DNA of 64,000 nt from Phytoseiulus persimilis (Eukaryota; Arthropoda; Arachnida; Mesostigmata; Phytoseiidae), in assembly GCA_037576195.1 (NCBI GenBank), contig CM075101.1, positions 45,136,001-45,200,000 on the forward strand, read 5' to 3'. Shown here in pieces: positions 1-11,430 of this stretch. Each line of letters begins with the position of its first letter. The first letter of the stretch is position 1. The translations under genes were made by a program, and so were the position numbers. The notes under the pieces were generated by a model. The model was not told the DNA's origin, searched no databases, and saw nothing but the letters and a program-made list of their open reading frames with translations.

Positions 1-469
1 GCCTGGACTCTATCCGACTGTCGTCGAGAATATTCCTTCTGTTTCGAACAATTTATCTGAATCAATGGAGATAATAGGCCTGCATCTCCCTTGAGCGAAG
101 AACGGGAAGTGATTCTCCCCTCAGCAGTGGAGATGGACGAGGTGGGCTCATGAACGAAACCTTCCACCGCGACGAGCACAGATCTACGAAAACCATTTCA
201 TCCCGACCGTAGACTCGCAAGTCATCTAACCATTACGCGAGAAACTCCAACAAGTGGAGACTCGAGATCAAAGTTCCAGGTTTGAGAATCTTCCGAGGAG
301 TTTTCCCAGTCTTCATCGAAGTAATAGGAGATAGGCCAAGAAGCGCGATGACCGAGATCCAGCAGGGCGATGAGCTGGACGAACGTTCTCTTAGACCTCC
401 TCGCGGTGAACTATTCTGTGAGTACTTTCAAGACCGATCATTTCCGTTTCCCAATCAACGGAAACGGCT

Positions 470-1278
470 ACTCACTCTTCGACGATGGAGGACAAAACAT
501 CACCGGATATCGTCCCACTTCGCGTGCCCGGACAAAAATATTGCTTGTCGTTGATGAGTTGCGGAATGAGGTCAAACTCAGCTGACTCGATGATTTTCGG
601 CGAGAGTTCCACGCAGGTCTTGTCCTCCTGTTCTCCAAGTTTAGTGTAGAATGGCAAGACACCAGACTCATTGATGGACTTGACTGCTCTATTCATCAAC
701 TTATCGATTGGATGCTTGCCTTCCAACACCCAGCTCGAATCAAGCGCTTTCTCGAACGACTCGCATGTGTAGTCAGGTTTCGTCACTGATTTCATGAGAA
801 TTCCAAGCACTCGTTCCGACTGGCTTCTGATGGCCTTGACGAGTCCTCGCACGTCCAACTTGTCGAGAAAGCCGAACATTTGGTATCGATACGATTTCAG
901 GAAATCGTCCCGTGACGCAGATCTGATTGAGCTGAGTTTTGTTCCCGAGCCGAGGGACTTTTCATCCAGCGTTCTTTGAATAGAGCTCACGAATTGAGTC
1001 ATTCGTGTTGGGTCTTTCACGGGTGATCCAGCGCTTCCGAGGAAGAAAAAAACAACCGTGGCCGAGAAGAATGATAGAATCGCGACCGAGTAAGTCGAGA
1101 AGAAGTGACGATCGTAGACCAAGTAACGGATAACCTCATCACTGAAAGATGCTAGCCGTCTGTCACAGAATGGAGACTGTTGCCAAGAGCTCGCAGGAGT
1201 GGTGACTCCAGCAGCGCACGAACTCGTCGTGTCGCGATGCGTACATTTCTCTCGTTCGTTGTTGTCGACACAAAACAT
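470..1278 (-). CDS. Membrane-anchored protein exon, possibly M13 (neprilysin-like) peptidase N-terminal part
   Basis: A long open frame of about 268 residues starts at an ATG. It has a cytosolic-looking N-terminus rich in Cys and Ser, one strong transmembrane segment around residues 55-78 (SVAILSFFSATVVFFFLG) and a large Cys-containing region after it, as in type II ectoenzymes. The frame reaches a TGA overlapping GTGAGT, so I read the 3' end as a splice donor near 470-471. A possible next exon lies at about 285-400 on the same strand and contains a Trp-Pro-Ile segment. Phrases such as NESGVLPFYTKL recall the N-terminal lobe of arthropod M13 metallopeptidases. The zinc motif HExxH would lie outside the window, so the catalytic family is unproven. 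A single-pass membrane protein is well supported by the hydrophobic segment; the peptidase call is inference. Confidence 0.4.
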
Positions 1279-1859
1279 GTCTACCGAGCTATCGGGCCCA
1301 TAGAGATTCGATGCAGACTCTCTGCTTGATTCGATCCTTCTCCAATTGTCTTTTCGAGTGTGAAGACCAGCAGCAGCGGATAACGTTCCGGCAAATGCTT
1401 GGCAATGGTAAAAATTTGAGTAAATGGTCGGTTGCTGTGAGCTGAGATGGGACCTGCAACTCGGTCGTCCCCGAAGTTCGCAACGGTATCAAGTGGGCAC
1501 CTTGGGAGGTCACAAGTCGCGATCGTTGGACACAACGTTCAGAATCGTTGACGATGTTCAATCGCCGGAGGCTCTCGACTGGAGGAATCGATGTTCGATG
1601 GGATGCTCTATGAAAGCCTGCGGACGGAATCTATCGAGGACTTGAAGACAACGCCCCGTTAAATATCTGTTCCTGCTAGTGGTGCTACAGCGTTCAAGCT
1701 GGATAACTAGAGACAAGAGATTCAATTGTCCAGCGACGGCTTCGAGTTTCTGTTGCAGAAATTGTAGATATTTCTCGGACCAGGGTGTGGAGGCGTCTAT
1801 GAAGGAGCTGCATCAGCGAGTGAAGAATTTTGGACGTCTGCAAGCAGCGTCGAGGAGCA

Positions 1860-4200
1860 TCGCGGGAGGCCACGAAGGCAAAGCCGTGAATGCGGTGACG
1901 ACGGCGAGCATGTTGAATAACGCATTGGAGGACCACCATCACCCGCTGCCTACCGTCGAGGACGTTTTCTCGAAGATGAACGGTGGAGTTTACTTCTCGA
2001 ACATTGATTTGGCGGAAGCCTACTTGCAGATCGAAGTCGAAGAGGATTCGAAGAGATTTGTGACTATCAACCCGCCGAAAGGGTTGTACAGGTACAACCG
2101 ATTGCCTTTCGGGGTCAAAACAGCTCCTGCGATTTTCCAATAAATGATAGATAGGTTGATCAAGGGGCTACCAGGCGTAGCTGCTTATCTCGATGATCTG
2201 GTAGTAACGAGCGGCACTCTGGAGCAACACCATGAGAACTTACGAGAGTTGTTCAAACGCATCGCGAAGTTCGGACTCAGGATTGAGCTCGAAGAATGTG
2301 CTTTTCTGAAGACGGAAATCAAGTTCCTGGGACAAGTGATCTCCAAAGACGGAAGGAAGCCGCAGAGGGAGAATATCGAAGCCATCGTCAACATGCCGGC
2401 GCCATCTAACCAGAGTGAACTCAGGGCGTTTCTAGGCATGGTAACATATTACAGTGTATTCCTGGCTGAAATGAGAGAGCATCGGGCACCCATGGATGAG
2501 TTGCTGAAGAAGGACACAAAATTCGTCTGGTCCGAGTAATGTCAAGAAGGGTTCGAGTCGATTAAAAGGATGCTGCAGTCGGACTTACTGCTGACGCATT
2601 AGGACCCGAAGGAAAGATTCATTGTCGCGGCAGATGCCAGCGCATACGGCATCGGGGCCGTTCTCCGGCACAGATTATCGTATGGAGGGAAGATAGCGAT
2701 ATTTCACGCATGTCGGTCGCTTACGAAAGCTGAGGATAACTATGCTCAGATCGAAAAAGAAGCGCCGGCACTTGTGTTTGCAGTTAAGGAATTTCATAAG
2801 TATATACTGGGCAGGAAGTTCCTCTTGCTCACAGATCACCGGCCGTTGCTGGCGATTTTCGGAAGTAAGCAAGGGATCCCTGCCTACACAGCAAACAGAC
2901 TGCAACGATGGGCAACCATGTTGTTGGGGTACCATTTTCAGTTGGAGTATCGGAGAACCACGGAGTTCGGGCAAGCGGATGCATTATCGAGGCTCATCGC
3001 ATTGCAACTCGCTATTATGGATGCCGAAGATATGGTGATTGGGTCGGTTGAGGCAGAGGTGAATGCGCTCTTCAATGAGCGGGTTGGATAACTTCCAGTC
3101 AACGCAACTCAGCTCTGCGAAGAGACGGCGAAAGACAAGGTACTTCGAGACGTCATCAAGTACCTCGAGTCACAATGGCCTACGAAAGTTGACAAGCAGA
3201 GCTCGGTCTGGCATTTCTTCAACCGATGCGAGACTCTCTCGGTGGTTGAGGGATCCTTGATGTCAAGCTACAGGGTCGTCGTTCCTGAGGTTCTACAGAG
3301 GAAGATTCTAAGGGAATTCCACAAGGGACACTCAGGATCCACCAGGATGGAGAGATTAGCCAGAAGTTCCGTGTACTGGCCGCGGATTGATAAAGACATC
3401 GAGTCGACTGTGCGAAGCGTGCGTGCAGGTCAACCGCGACCCGCGTGAAGTTCCGCTGAGCCCTTGGCTAGCGAGCGTCAAGCCTTGGGAGCGGGTACAT
3501 GCCGACTTCGCGGGACCGGTAGAAGGCTATATGTATCTCATTCTGGTTGACTCGTTTTCCAGATGACCAGAAGTAATTGAGATGAATTATGCGACAGGAG
3601 CAGCAACTAAAAGAGCTTGCGAAGCAATTTTCGCAAGATTCGGTTTCCCGGAAAGGCTGGTCACCGACAACGGATCGCAGTTCAAGTCGGCGCCGTTCAT
3701 GACTTTTTGTGAGAATGCGGGAGTCAGACTCGTAAATCCGCCTCCTTTCCATTCGCAGTCAAATGGTCAGACCGAGAAATTCGGTCGATATTTTCAAGCA
3801 AATTCTGAAGGAAGTTCGGGGAGGGAGCGTGGCGAGGCACTCGCTGCCGGAGTACGCCGGGGTCGCATGGCAGAAGCCCCGCGGAGGATTTCTTGGGACG
3901 GCCGTTGAGGACGACGTCAAGCCGAGGCTCGAGGGTACCCCGAACAGCGGCGACACGGGAGTCTCGCGAGAGAAGGACAAGTTCTACTTCGATACTCGGC
4001 ACGGAGTCAGGGAAAGGAAGTACGAAGAGGGGAGCTCCGTTTTCGTAAAGGACTTCCGCAACGCCGGACGGTCGAAGTGGACGGCCGGTTCCATCTTGCA
4101 CCGCATCGGCAAGGTTATGTGTCGTGTCGGAGTCGAAGGTGCGGAATGGATTCGCCATGCGAACCAACTCAAGCCGCGAGGGAGCGTTGTTCCTGAGACA
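1860..4200 (+). mobile_element. Decayed Gypsy-type LTR retrotransposon (RT, RNase H, integrase)
   Basis: Reverse transcriptase starts near 1928 (HHPLPTVEDVF), with the catalytic YLDD at about 2188-2200. RNase H follows at about 2620-2990 (ADASAYGIGAVL, TDHRPLLAIF). Then come the integrase zinc region near 3290-3420, the integrase core at about 3470-3780 (HADFAGPV, TDNGSQF, SNGQTEKFG) and the integrase C-terminal domain near 4000-4170. The domain order pol-RT-RH-IN and the wording of the motifs are typical of K02A2.6-like metazoan Gypsy elements. The frame is broken by stops near 2141, 2537, 2600, 3088, 3446 and 3564 and by frameshifts before 1928 and near 3820. gag and protease are not recognisable, so this is a 5'-truncated dead copy. 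Confidence 0.85.
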
Positions 4201-4463
4201 CCAAATATTGAGAACGGAAAGGCATCGATGGATGAGGATTGCGACCCACTTCTCTTCATGTTCTCGTCGGGTGGACTGCCGGACTGCAGCAGCGGGGAGG
4301 GAAGTCGGGCTGCGGATGCGGAAAGATCAATCGTACCTTCTCTCTCGTGCCCGGACAGGGAGACGTCCAACAACGACGATCCAACAGGGTGAATAAGGGT
4401 TTGCGACCGCGTCGTCTCGGGTTCGGCGACGACTGATTGCAAGCTGACACGAAGAAATTTCAG

Positions 4464-4502
4464 CTTGGGGGAGGTGTCGGGGCTGGATGCTATATGAATA
4501 AA
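4464..4502 (+). promoter_or_regulatory. Putative polypurine tract and start of a 3' LTR with AATAAA
   Basis: About 290 bases after the integrase domain the sequence runs GCTTGGGGGAGG directly into TGTCGGGG, the arrangement expected of a polypurine tract followed by an LTR beginning with TG. AATAAA follows at about 4497. No matching 5' LTR is seen upstream of 1.9 kb, so the LTR call cannot be confirmed by pairing. Confidence 0.4.
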
Positions 4503-4589
4503 GACGATCGTAACTGAGAGTGTTACGACTAGAGATAACGACGCGTTCTCATTGTAGTCGAGCCACTTCACAGGGCCCTTCATGTGTTC

Positions 4590-5900
4590 GGAATGAGAAG
4601 GGGTTCACCTGCGCTCCGGAAAGTGCAATGGATTCCTTCCGCTGAGATGACTTCGATCACTCCGGAACCTATCCGCGCAACTTGTATCCTTGCTTCGGAT
4701 AACTGTCCAAAAGTTATGCTAAGGCCCCCCCCCCCCTCCTTGGGCATGGCTTTTCGGAAACATCATCAGTCGTATTTTAGTTCGGCATCATCCTCGAAAC
4801 TTGAAGTATCATACCGGCGCGTCGCTCATTAGACAAGCCGATTGCCGTGGGCTTGAGAACGGAAGTGAAAACTTGTCACTCGGTGTGACATGAGACCATT
4901 TCCTCGAGCGTTGGCAGGGTCCGAACAGGGCTCCTTTGAGCTTCCAGTTATTCTGCTGTTCGTGTGTACCGAACACTGCCACTACGATCTCGCTCCATAT
5001 GCAGGCGCGTCTTGCGAGCGACATATCGGATGTCTAGCATACGATATGTAGAGTTCACTCTCGCCACTGCATCCCGCGAATCGCCAGCCCTCTGGATTGT
5101 AGAGCGGCAAAAGTCGACGGAGTGCTCACTAGATCACAGAGACCTCACACACTTCGTCGAGAAGTCCTGGACAGTGGGAAAATGAATTCCAAGGCATACC
5201 TGTGGCTCGTCTCTCCGGGATGTGGCATCCCCTGCCAACGTGAGGCCGTCGGAGACGCATGCGCAAACGAAACCGTATCCGGGCCAGATTCGGATTCAGA
5301 ATTGTCAGGATGGCCGGATTCGGATCTTCGAATCCAAATGATGCCCATCTCTCCATCAGAGTCGAAATCTCCTTGAAATGTTCGGAGAACAGTGGATCGG
5401 TTCGATGAGTGTGTCGAGTAAACCAGGAGTTGATATTGGATCAATGGTCTACACTCGAGCCTCTTTCGTTCGTAGTTTTTTCGTCAGTTCTTGAGACGTG
5501 GAACTTCATGACCTACCGATTCTGACGCCTTAATTCCCCCATCATACTGAGCGTTCTTGGAGTGTGTCATCAGACAAGGCTTCGAGACTCAAGGGCCTCG
5601 CAGCGTGTCTTACATCTTTTCGGGATATTTTTTCCGGGACAAGATTTCTGGCTTCACAATTTTTGGCACGATCCTGTTCGGTTGAAGCGACTAACCCTAG
5701 CGAAACGGAGCTCGGAGCTTCGAGTGGATACAGGGCTCGGATAAGCAAAATGGCTAACGTTGAGGAAAATATGCCGAAGCTCTCTGAATCTTTCCAATCA
5801 CTCTGTAGCCTCATCCCATGAGAAGTAGTCACTTCAAAGTCGTTGAAATTTTCCCCTCAGCAGGATGCACTGTGACAAGCTTGGATTCATCGTGTGTTCA
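4590..5900. other. No recognisable gene
   Basis: This stretch holds a run of 12 C at 4725-4736 and short open frames without family features. The motif CCGGATTCGGAT recurs loosely near 5280-5330. I see no splice-bounded coding exon that I can defend. Confidence 0.5.
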
Positions 5901-5924
5901 GGCCAGCCTCCCTCATGAGGCTCC

Positions 5925-6040
5925 GGTCTTCGTTATTCACGGGCAGCATCGACTGCTCGGGAATCGAATGAGAGGAAGAGCACCGCTCCGTAGACCGAAG
6001 AAAAGATGGTGGATCGACAGTGTAGTTGGACAGAGGTCAC
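5925..6040 (+). mobile_element. Possible LINE C-terminal tail fragment
   Basis: The frame reads GNRMRGRAPLRRPKKRWWID, which resembles the Arg-Gly-Arg-Pro-Lys-Lys-Arg-Trp tail found at the end of many non-LTR retrotransposon ORFs. Nothing recognisable precedes it, so it would be a short 5'-truncated insertion. The call rests on one basic motif. Confidence 0.35.
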
Positions 6041-6099
6041 TCGACTGGTTTTTGAAGTCACTCACGATCCGTCGAAGCGTGCGTTCCTCAATGCAATGA

Positions 6100-7190
6100 A
6101 TGTAGAGCAACGATACAACGAACGGGGGATTCGATTCCCTCTTTTATCTTCTTCAGCTCAAGCAATGATATATTGCTGTAAGATCAGGAGACGCAGGGTC
6201 TGAATGAACCAAGCCACATGTACGAACTTGTCCCCAAGAGGATACGATTCGCTCACGAAAGTTCGCTCTGCTGGAGCAGCGGTGAAAAGAACTCTCGGTT
6301 CAGGTCGAGAGGGTTTGCTCAACGAACAGGAATGCAGAAGGTTTGAGGAGATGGCTCGGATACTTCGATGGTAGCCGAATTCTTCTCCCACTCTCATCTA
6401 TCTACTCGTGAGCATGATGCCACAACCGGAAATCGATTTCGTTTGTTCGGTTGATCGTCTCCGATGCTCATTTTGGGAGATGCTCTTCGAAGTTCCAATT
6501 CAATCATCGTAGAAGCATTCTCCTCTACAGCTTTCGACGTTGAATTGACGTCGATGCTCGTCATGTATCCTGCACTGAACGGCATGTACCCTGTTGATGC
6601 ATGAGATCAAGACATACCAAGAAGTAGTCGCAGTGTTCCACACTGTTTTTTTTGATGGAGCAACTCACGAAGTGGAGAGCCTATGATTCACGGAAGGAGA
6701 TGTGAGTGCGGAAGGAACGAAGAATGACGATGAGGAAAATATATAATAGCCATAGGGTAAAGTACATTTACGCGCGACTCAGGAGAACATTCAGCTGGAG
6801 TGTGGGGCACGTATGAATAATACCCAAGAGAGAACTTAAGGCTCATCATCTGAGAGATGCGAGGTAGGAGGTTCGGAACAGTTTGGAATTTCACGTTGGA
6901 GGGAAGACATGAGAGGATGGGCTTTCCGAAGACGAGATGTGCGGGTAGAAGTTATAGTGGAACTGAGTTGAACGATAGCTGAATAGTTGAACTGGATAGA
7001 GATGATGCTTGGCATCACGTTTGGTTACACGAACTGAGCCCGAAGAGGGAGGATCTGTTACGTATGGCATTCGTGCACGCTGGACAGAGAACGGAGCTCC
7101 TGGCCGGAATCCGGCTCTAGCGAGCTCGCCGCGGGAAACATATCTCAGCGGTGTTCCACCCTCCGCGCCCACCAAGCACAACCCGGAGTT
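6100..7190. other. No recognisable gene
   Basis: Only short open frames are present, with no family motif and no convincing splice pairs. Confidence 0.5.
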
Positions 7191-7192
7191 CA

Positions 7193-7492
7193 TCAGATGC
7201 TGTCCGACAAGTTTGGAGTTTTCTCGTTTTTCGCAGAGTAGGCTGCGGTGAGGCGAACGCGAGGATGGATGCGGCTAGTTTCAGGAAATTCAGTGCTCGT
7301 GTGCTCGCTGCTGGGACCGAGTGTCAGAATTTTCAGTCTCGCAGACTTCGCGGCTTCCTTCATGGGAATGTCAGGGTTGAGAACAGACAGTTTGTCGACT
7401 AACCGCGCGTAATTGCGCGAATACCAGCGAATGGCCAGTGGTACCAAACAGTGCATCTCTCTGAAGATCTGACGCGGCTTCCCGAAGTCCAT
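7193..7492 (-). CDS. Hypothetical short ORF
   Basis: A 99-residue ATG-initiated frame begins MDFGKPRQIFREMHCLVPLA and contains a basic, helical-looking middle (MKEAAKSARLKIL). The composition looks more protein-like than the surrounding frames, but I recognise no family and see no neighbouring exon that joins cleanly. It could be an exon of a longer minus-strand gene or a chance ORF. Confidence 0.2.
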   Translation of the reverse strand: MDFGKPRQIFREMHCLVPLAIRWYSRNYARLVDKLSVLNPDIPMKEAAKSARLKILTLGPSSEHTSTEFPETSRIHPRVRLTAAYSAKNEKTPNLSDSI

Positions 7493-7499
7493 TGTTTAT

Positions 7500-9160
7500 G
7501 AGTGGTGGACAGAAATTCCTGAGAGTAACTTTCAAACCGAGCCCGCAGGGGTCTCGCCGGAAGCTTTTCGACTAAAACGGTGGACCATCCCACCTGACCC
7601 CGGAGGTAGGCCCGAACTAAGTAAAAATATCCTGTTTGAGGTAACGCGACTCGATAAGGGCGGCATGAGCTGGACAAGTTCCGGAGGGCTCGCCGCTCAC
7701 TCATCACTCGCTCACTCGACTTGGAGCGCAACTCGGGTGGACAAGTGAACCGATTGGGCTTTCTTGAAGCACCTTGCTTCGAATAATGAAGCTGAGTTGC
7801 GCTTCCCGATTTCTCGCGTATCCGCGATCAACTGTCCACATACCCTCCTCAATCAGGCTCATGCTCACGTCATTATAAAGCGCCTGGTCTATGCTCTTAT
7901 TTCCGCATCACGACTCAGCCCAGGGACCACGCCTTAGTAACTTGTATCAGAACCAACTCATCTCCGCCATTGCGAACTGAGCATGTCATATCACGAATTG
8001 AAATTCAGGTGTGTCAATGTGGTTTTCCTCTTGTCAGTCTTCCTCAAGCTGGAAGGTATACCGCGTGGAGTCGCGTTATACGCTCAACCGGAAACGATAG
8101 CGGTGTCCTGAACGACAGAAGCGAGAATGCCCTAGTTGGGCTGTCCCACCGATGTGCGTGCAGATCGAATGCCCCCTGTAGGAGAAGATTCAGGTGCATC
8201 TTGAGATCACTCCTTAGGTTCACTAGGTCCTCCCGCATTGGGAAATGTTTGAGCTTCTGGGAGAGGGATGAGATATTCTATACTCAAATACACATCGCCG
8301 AGGCCGTTGAAACATATCTTCTCTGTAGAGCGTATATACATGCAGAATGTGCATATATCGCGGTGGCTGAAACAGGTTGCTCAAAGAGTCTCGAATCCTA
8401 TGTCCTTGCACTTCAAGAACTTCGCCGTGAGCCGGTCCAACCAGTCGCGGAAACGAGCTCGTCATCCGTGGGAGAAGTATCGTGGGATTCATTCACTTAT
8501 TCGTTGAAACTCAGTGCTTCTGACCTTGGACACTCCCGATTGGAGGGCCGACAAAGAAGATGCGAGTCCCGGTTGGACCCTGCTTGCGAAATAACCAAGG
8601 TTCGTCGTTTCACGGTTTGAACTTGAGAGGGAATGAGTGCTTTGAGAGCGCCAAGGCTATTCGGACTCGCAAACAGCCGGCATACTGAAGAGGAATATCA
8701 TTCTGAGAAGTATCAAGGATACCGAAGGGTCGAAGAGATTGCGTGGACTGTTTTGCGAAGTCTCTCGAGGCGGGTCGCTATTGAAGAATCAGCTCGGCTG
8801 AATCAGCAGGTCCTCGCGCAGGAGGGGATTCCCGCTGAACACATCAATGGCGGTCAGTGAAAGTTTTCACGAGCCGAATCCTGGGCGCAGAAGTCAGTTT
8901 TTGGATCCGATCGGAAACATCGACGAAACCAGGGAGACGAGCTTCGACAGAGCTGCGTTCCGGCCTTAGCCACGTTGTGGCCTTTGAAGCGCTCCGTCAA
9001 CTCGTTTCCGAGCAGCAATCCGCAGTGGCAATTCCTATTCTAATTTGCCTTGCCTCGGGCCGCACACGCGGCAGCAGTTTCTGAGGAAATGCGATCAACC
9101 CAAAACAAAGATGCCAGTCCAAAATAGGATTATTTGATAGGCGAATCGATAGCAATCGAA
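7500..9160. other. Unassigned, with splice-like signals on the minus strand
   Basis: On the minus strand a good acceptor (pyrimidine tract ending CTTCTCCTACAG) lies near 8180 and opens a frame of about 38 codons beginning GAFDLHAHRW. A plausible partner ORF lies at 8223-8492. A 216-residue plus-strand frame overlaps them at 7970-8620. I cannot decide which strand, if either, is coding. Confidence 0.25.
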
Positions 9161-9166
9161 CGCTCG

Positions 9167-9952
9167 TCAACACCGCCGGTACATGGGTGAATATGACGAG
9201 GCAGCACACGACTCCGCACTAACCGAGTTTCGACAGTTCCGTTCGTTAGTCCTCCTGTGGTTCGCTGGAATTCGTGATTTCCGGTATGCACAAGTTGAAA
9301 AAGCAGTTTCCAGGTTTCCCATGTCATGGTCCCGTGAGTGAACGAACCCGTAGAATACAGCCTTGACTCGATCAGAGATTGATTGTTCGCGATGAGTAGT
9401 CAGGAATTTCCAGTTCAGATTCCCAGAGTGATGCTGCAGGAATCCTAAAATCTCTGTGGCCCCATGACTTACTGCCTCGTAAGGCGCATCCGAAACGTTC
9501 AGAAAAGAATGATTCGTCTGTCGATGGCAATGAATGGCATTATTCCACAGAGAGATTGAGATATTCAGCTGCGAGAAGTCAAGGCAGAGCTCCATCCTCG
9601 GATGCGCGATTCGTACCGACGAGTTTTTCGGAATATAATCGTCACTATGCCGAATATATCGGACAGGAACGATCTGATCACATAGTACCCACTCATACTC
9701 TTTCTGTTGGAGTAGATAAGCGTAGGATTGCTCAGTGGAAGTAACCGAACATTTTTTTCGTTCTGGAAAATGTTCCTCGGAAGCCGCTCCCACTGCCTGC
9801 TGCTGCATCTGAGCTATAGGAATTCGAGCGAGCAGAAAGGTCAATCCATACCTTCCACTGGAGTTCCGAATGAGGGACCCTTCCTCCGAATTCCACGATA
9901 AAACTGCAGCCTGTGGATCACTGCTCTTTCTTGTGAGTTCCACTCTGGGCAT
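9167..9952 (-). CDS. Hypothetical 261-residue ORF
   Basis: This is the longest open frame in the first half of the window that is not a transposon; it starts with ATG and is uninterrupted for 261 codons. Several Asn-X-Ser/Thr sites (NSS, NIS, NHS, NVS) and scattered Cys would suit an extracellular or lumenal domain, but no signal peptide is visible at this start, so an upstream exon would be needed. I do not recognise the family. An ORF this long is unlikely, though not impossible, by chance at this base composition. Confidence 0.3.
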   Translation of the reverse strand: MPRVELTRKSSDPQAAVLSWNSEEGSLIRNSSGRYGLTFLLARIPIAQMQQQAVGAASEEHFPERKKCSVTSTEQSYAYLLQQKEYEWVLCDQIVPVRYIRHSDDYIPKNSSVRIAHPRMELCLDFSQLNISISLWNNAIHCHRQTNHSFLNVSDAPYEAVSHGATEILGFLQHHSGNLNWKFLTTHREQSISDRVKAVFYGFVHSRDHDMGNLETAFSTCAYRKSRIPANHRRTNERNCRNSVSAESCAASSYSPMYRRC

Positions 9953-9959
9953 TGTCAGC

Positions 9960-11025
9960 GGGATTTCCCTACTTGACCGAAGTAACTCGCCAGATCAGCG
10001 GCTGTTAAGTCAGAATATTTTCAGCCACCTAAGTAACGGGTAATCATCAATGACAACTTCGTGATTACCGTCCCTATGCACAGTGACATCCATCAATTAC
10101 AACATCGTGACTCATGATACCTGATGTCGCTAGAGTTGAGGTGAATTTTACGAGCACACTCTCACTACTAGTCGCAGAGCATCCGGGGAGCTCACTCGCT
10201 TCGCATCCCCAGGATTCTCTCGAGAACCTTTATGAGGAGAGGTCAGAGTGAGTTAGGTACTCGGGAGTCCCTGCTCCCGATCCCGTAGTTCTCTCAGAAC
10301 CTCTGTGCTCTGTTGATGCCAACCTCAAGATCCACGAACGATCCAGCAGTTCGTCGAGCAACCCGTCTGGACGGGAGCGTGACGCCGTCTCCGATCCTTA
10401 AGAGTTGCTTCCAACATTTAAACTGCATCGACTGAGTTACTGACACGTCCAACGGTCATGAAATGACTCGAGAATAACAACAACCAGAGGCGGCGCATCG
10501 ACAGCGTCGCTTCGGATCCTGAAACGCAAAAGCTCTGGGAACTTCCGTTCCTCATTTCGTACCGGTGCACAGTGCATCATTGGAGTAATAGATCGACCGC
10601 TGAACCGGGAAGAGTATTGGTCGAATCATTGCGTGAATTCAAGCCTTGTGCGCAAGTAGCCGCATCGAGTTTCAACCTCCAAGTTCCCGAGCCCTGGGAG
10701 CTGCTTCCCTCTCACCGTAAGGAAACAGGAGGGACACGGTGGGGTGTTTTGTAATCCGAAGTGAATGGTCGGATCTGGATCTAAATCCGGTCATCCACTG
10801 CGTCGAAAAAGGTTGTTAGTCTGCCCTCGCAACTTTCGTTGGAATTTAATGACCAATATTGCGCCAGGTATCTCAATATCTCTTCCTCGTGGCCGAATTG
10901 TGACTTTAGCGGGCCAGTTTGAATGCTCGCATGAATTTGAAGTGATTCAGAAAATAACGTCATCCCAGATCGCGTTGCAAAGCGAATAATGCCGTATAAA
11001 TTGTATCTCAGCCAATCGATACCAG
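9960..11025. other. Upstream region of the serpin pair, no recognisable gene
   Basis: I see no coding exon. A loose duplication of about 45 bp occurs near 10045-10130, where CATCAATGACAACTTCGTGA and CATCAATTACAACATCGTGA repeat. Confidence 0.4.
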
Positions 11026-11027
11026 TG

Positions 11028-11074
11028 ACATCTCTCTCCATTACCCCTCTCTCTCCATTCCTCTCTCTCCTTGA
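11028..11074. repeat. CT-rich low-complexity tract
   Basis: CATCTCTCTCCATTACCCCT is followed by near repeats of CTCTCTCCATT. It lies about 360 bases upstream of the first serpin ATG and could be a promoter-proximal pyrimidine tract, but nothing shows function. Confidence 0.6.
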
Positions 11075-11430
11075 GCTCGTATTGAAGACATGAACCAGGA
11101 ACTCTCCGGAGCATCCGTCACAATTCGCTTACCTCGCGTCTGTTTTCAGTCCCGACAACGCTGAGCTCGGTTCGCCTGGAAACTTTCCCCGCTCTGCCAC
11201 AACTCGAAATCTTGACTCGTTCTTCGGAAGAGGTCAGTACGCCAATTCAACTCATTCAGAATTCCGGTACTCCATCTTTGAAGACTCCTGGGAGAGATCT
11301 CGAATGCTCTCGAGATTCGGGATCCTCGCTGCTTACTTCTTATGCTTTACGTCATATTCAAAGGAGTAGAAGACAATCGAGTGCAGAAAACGCTTTCCTT
11401 CTAGGCACCAAGTTTTGTCTCGTGTTCGGA

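Noticed and set aside
3984-4583. 199-codon minus-strand frame opposite the Gypsy integrase
   Set aside because: The plus strand carries a recognisable integrase C-terminal domain; the minus frame is its complement.
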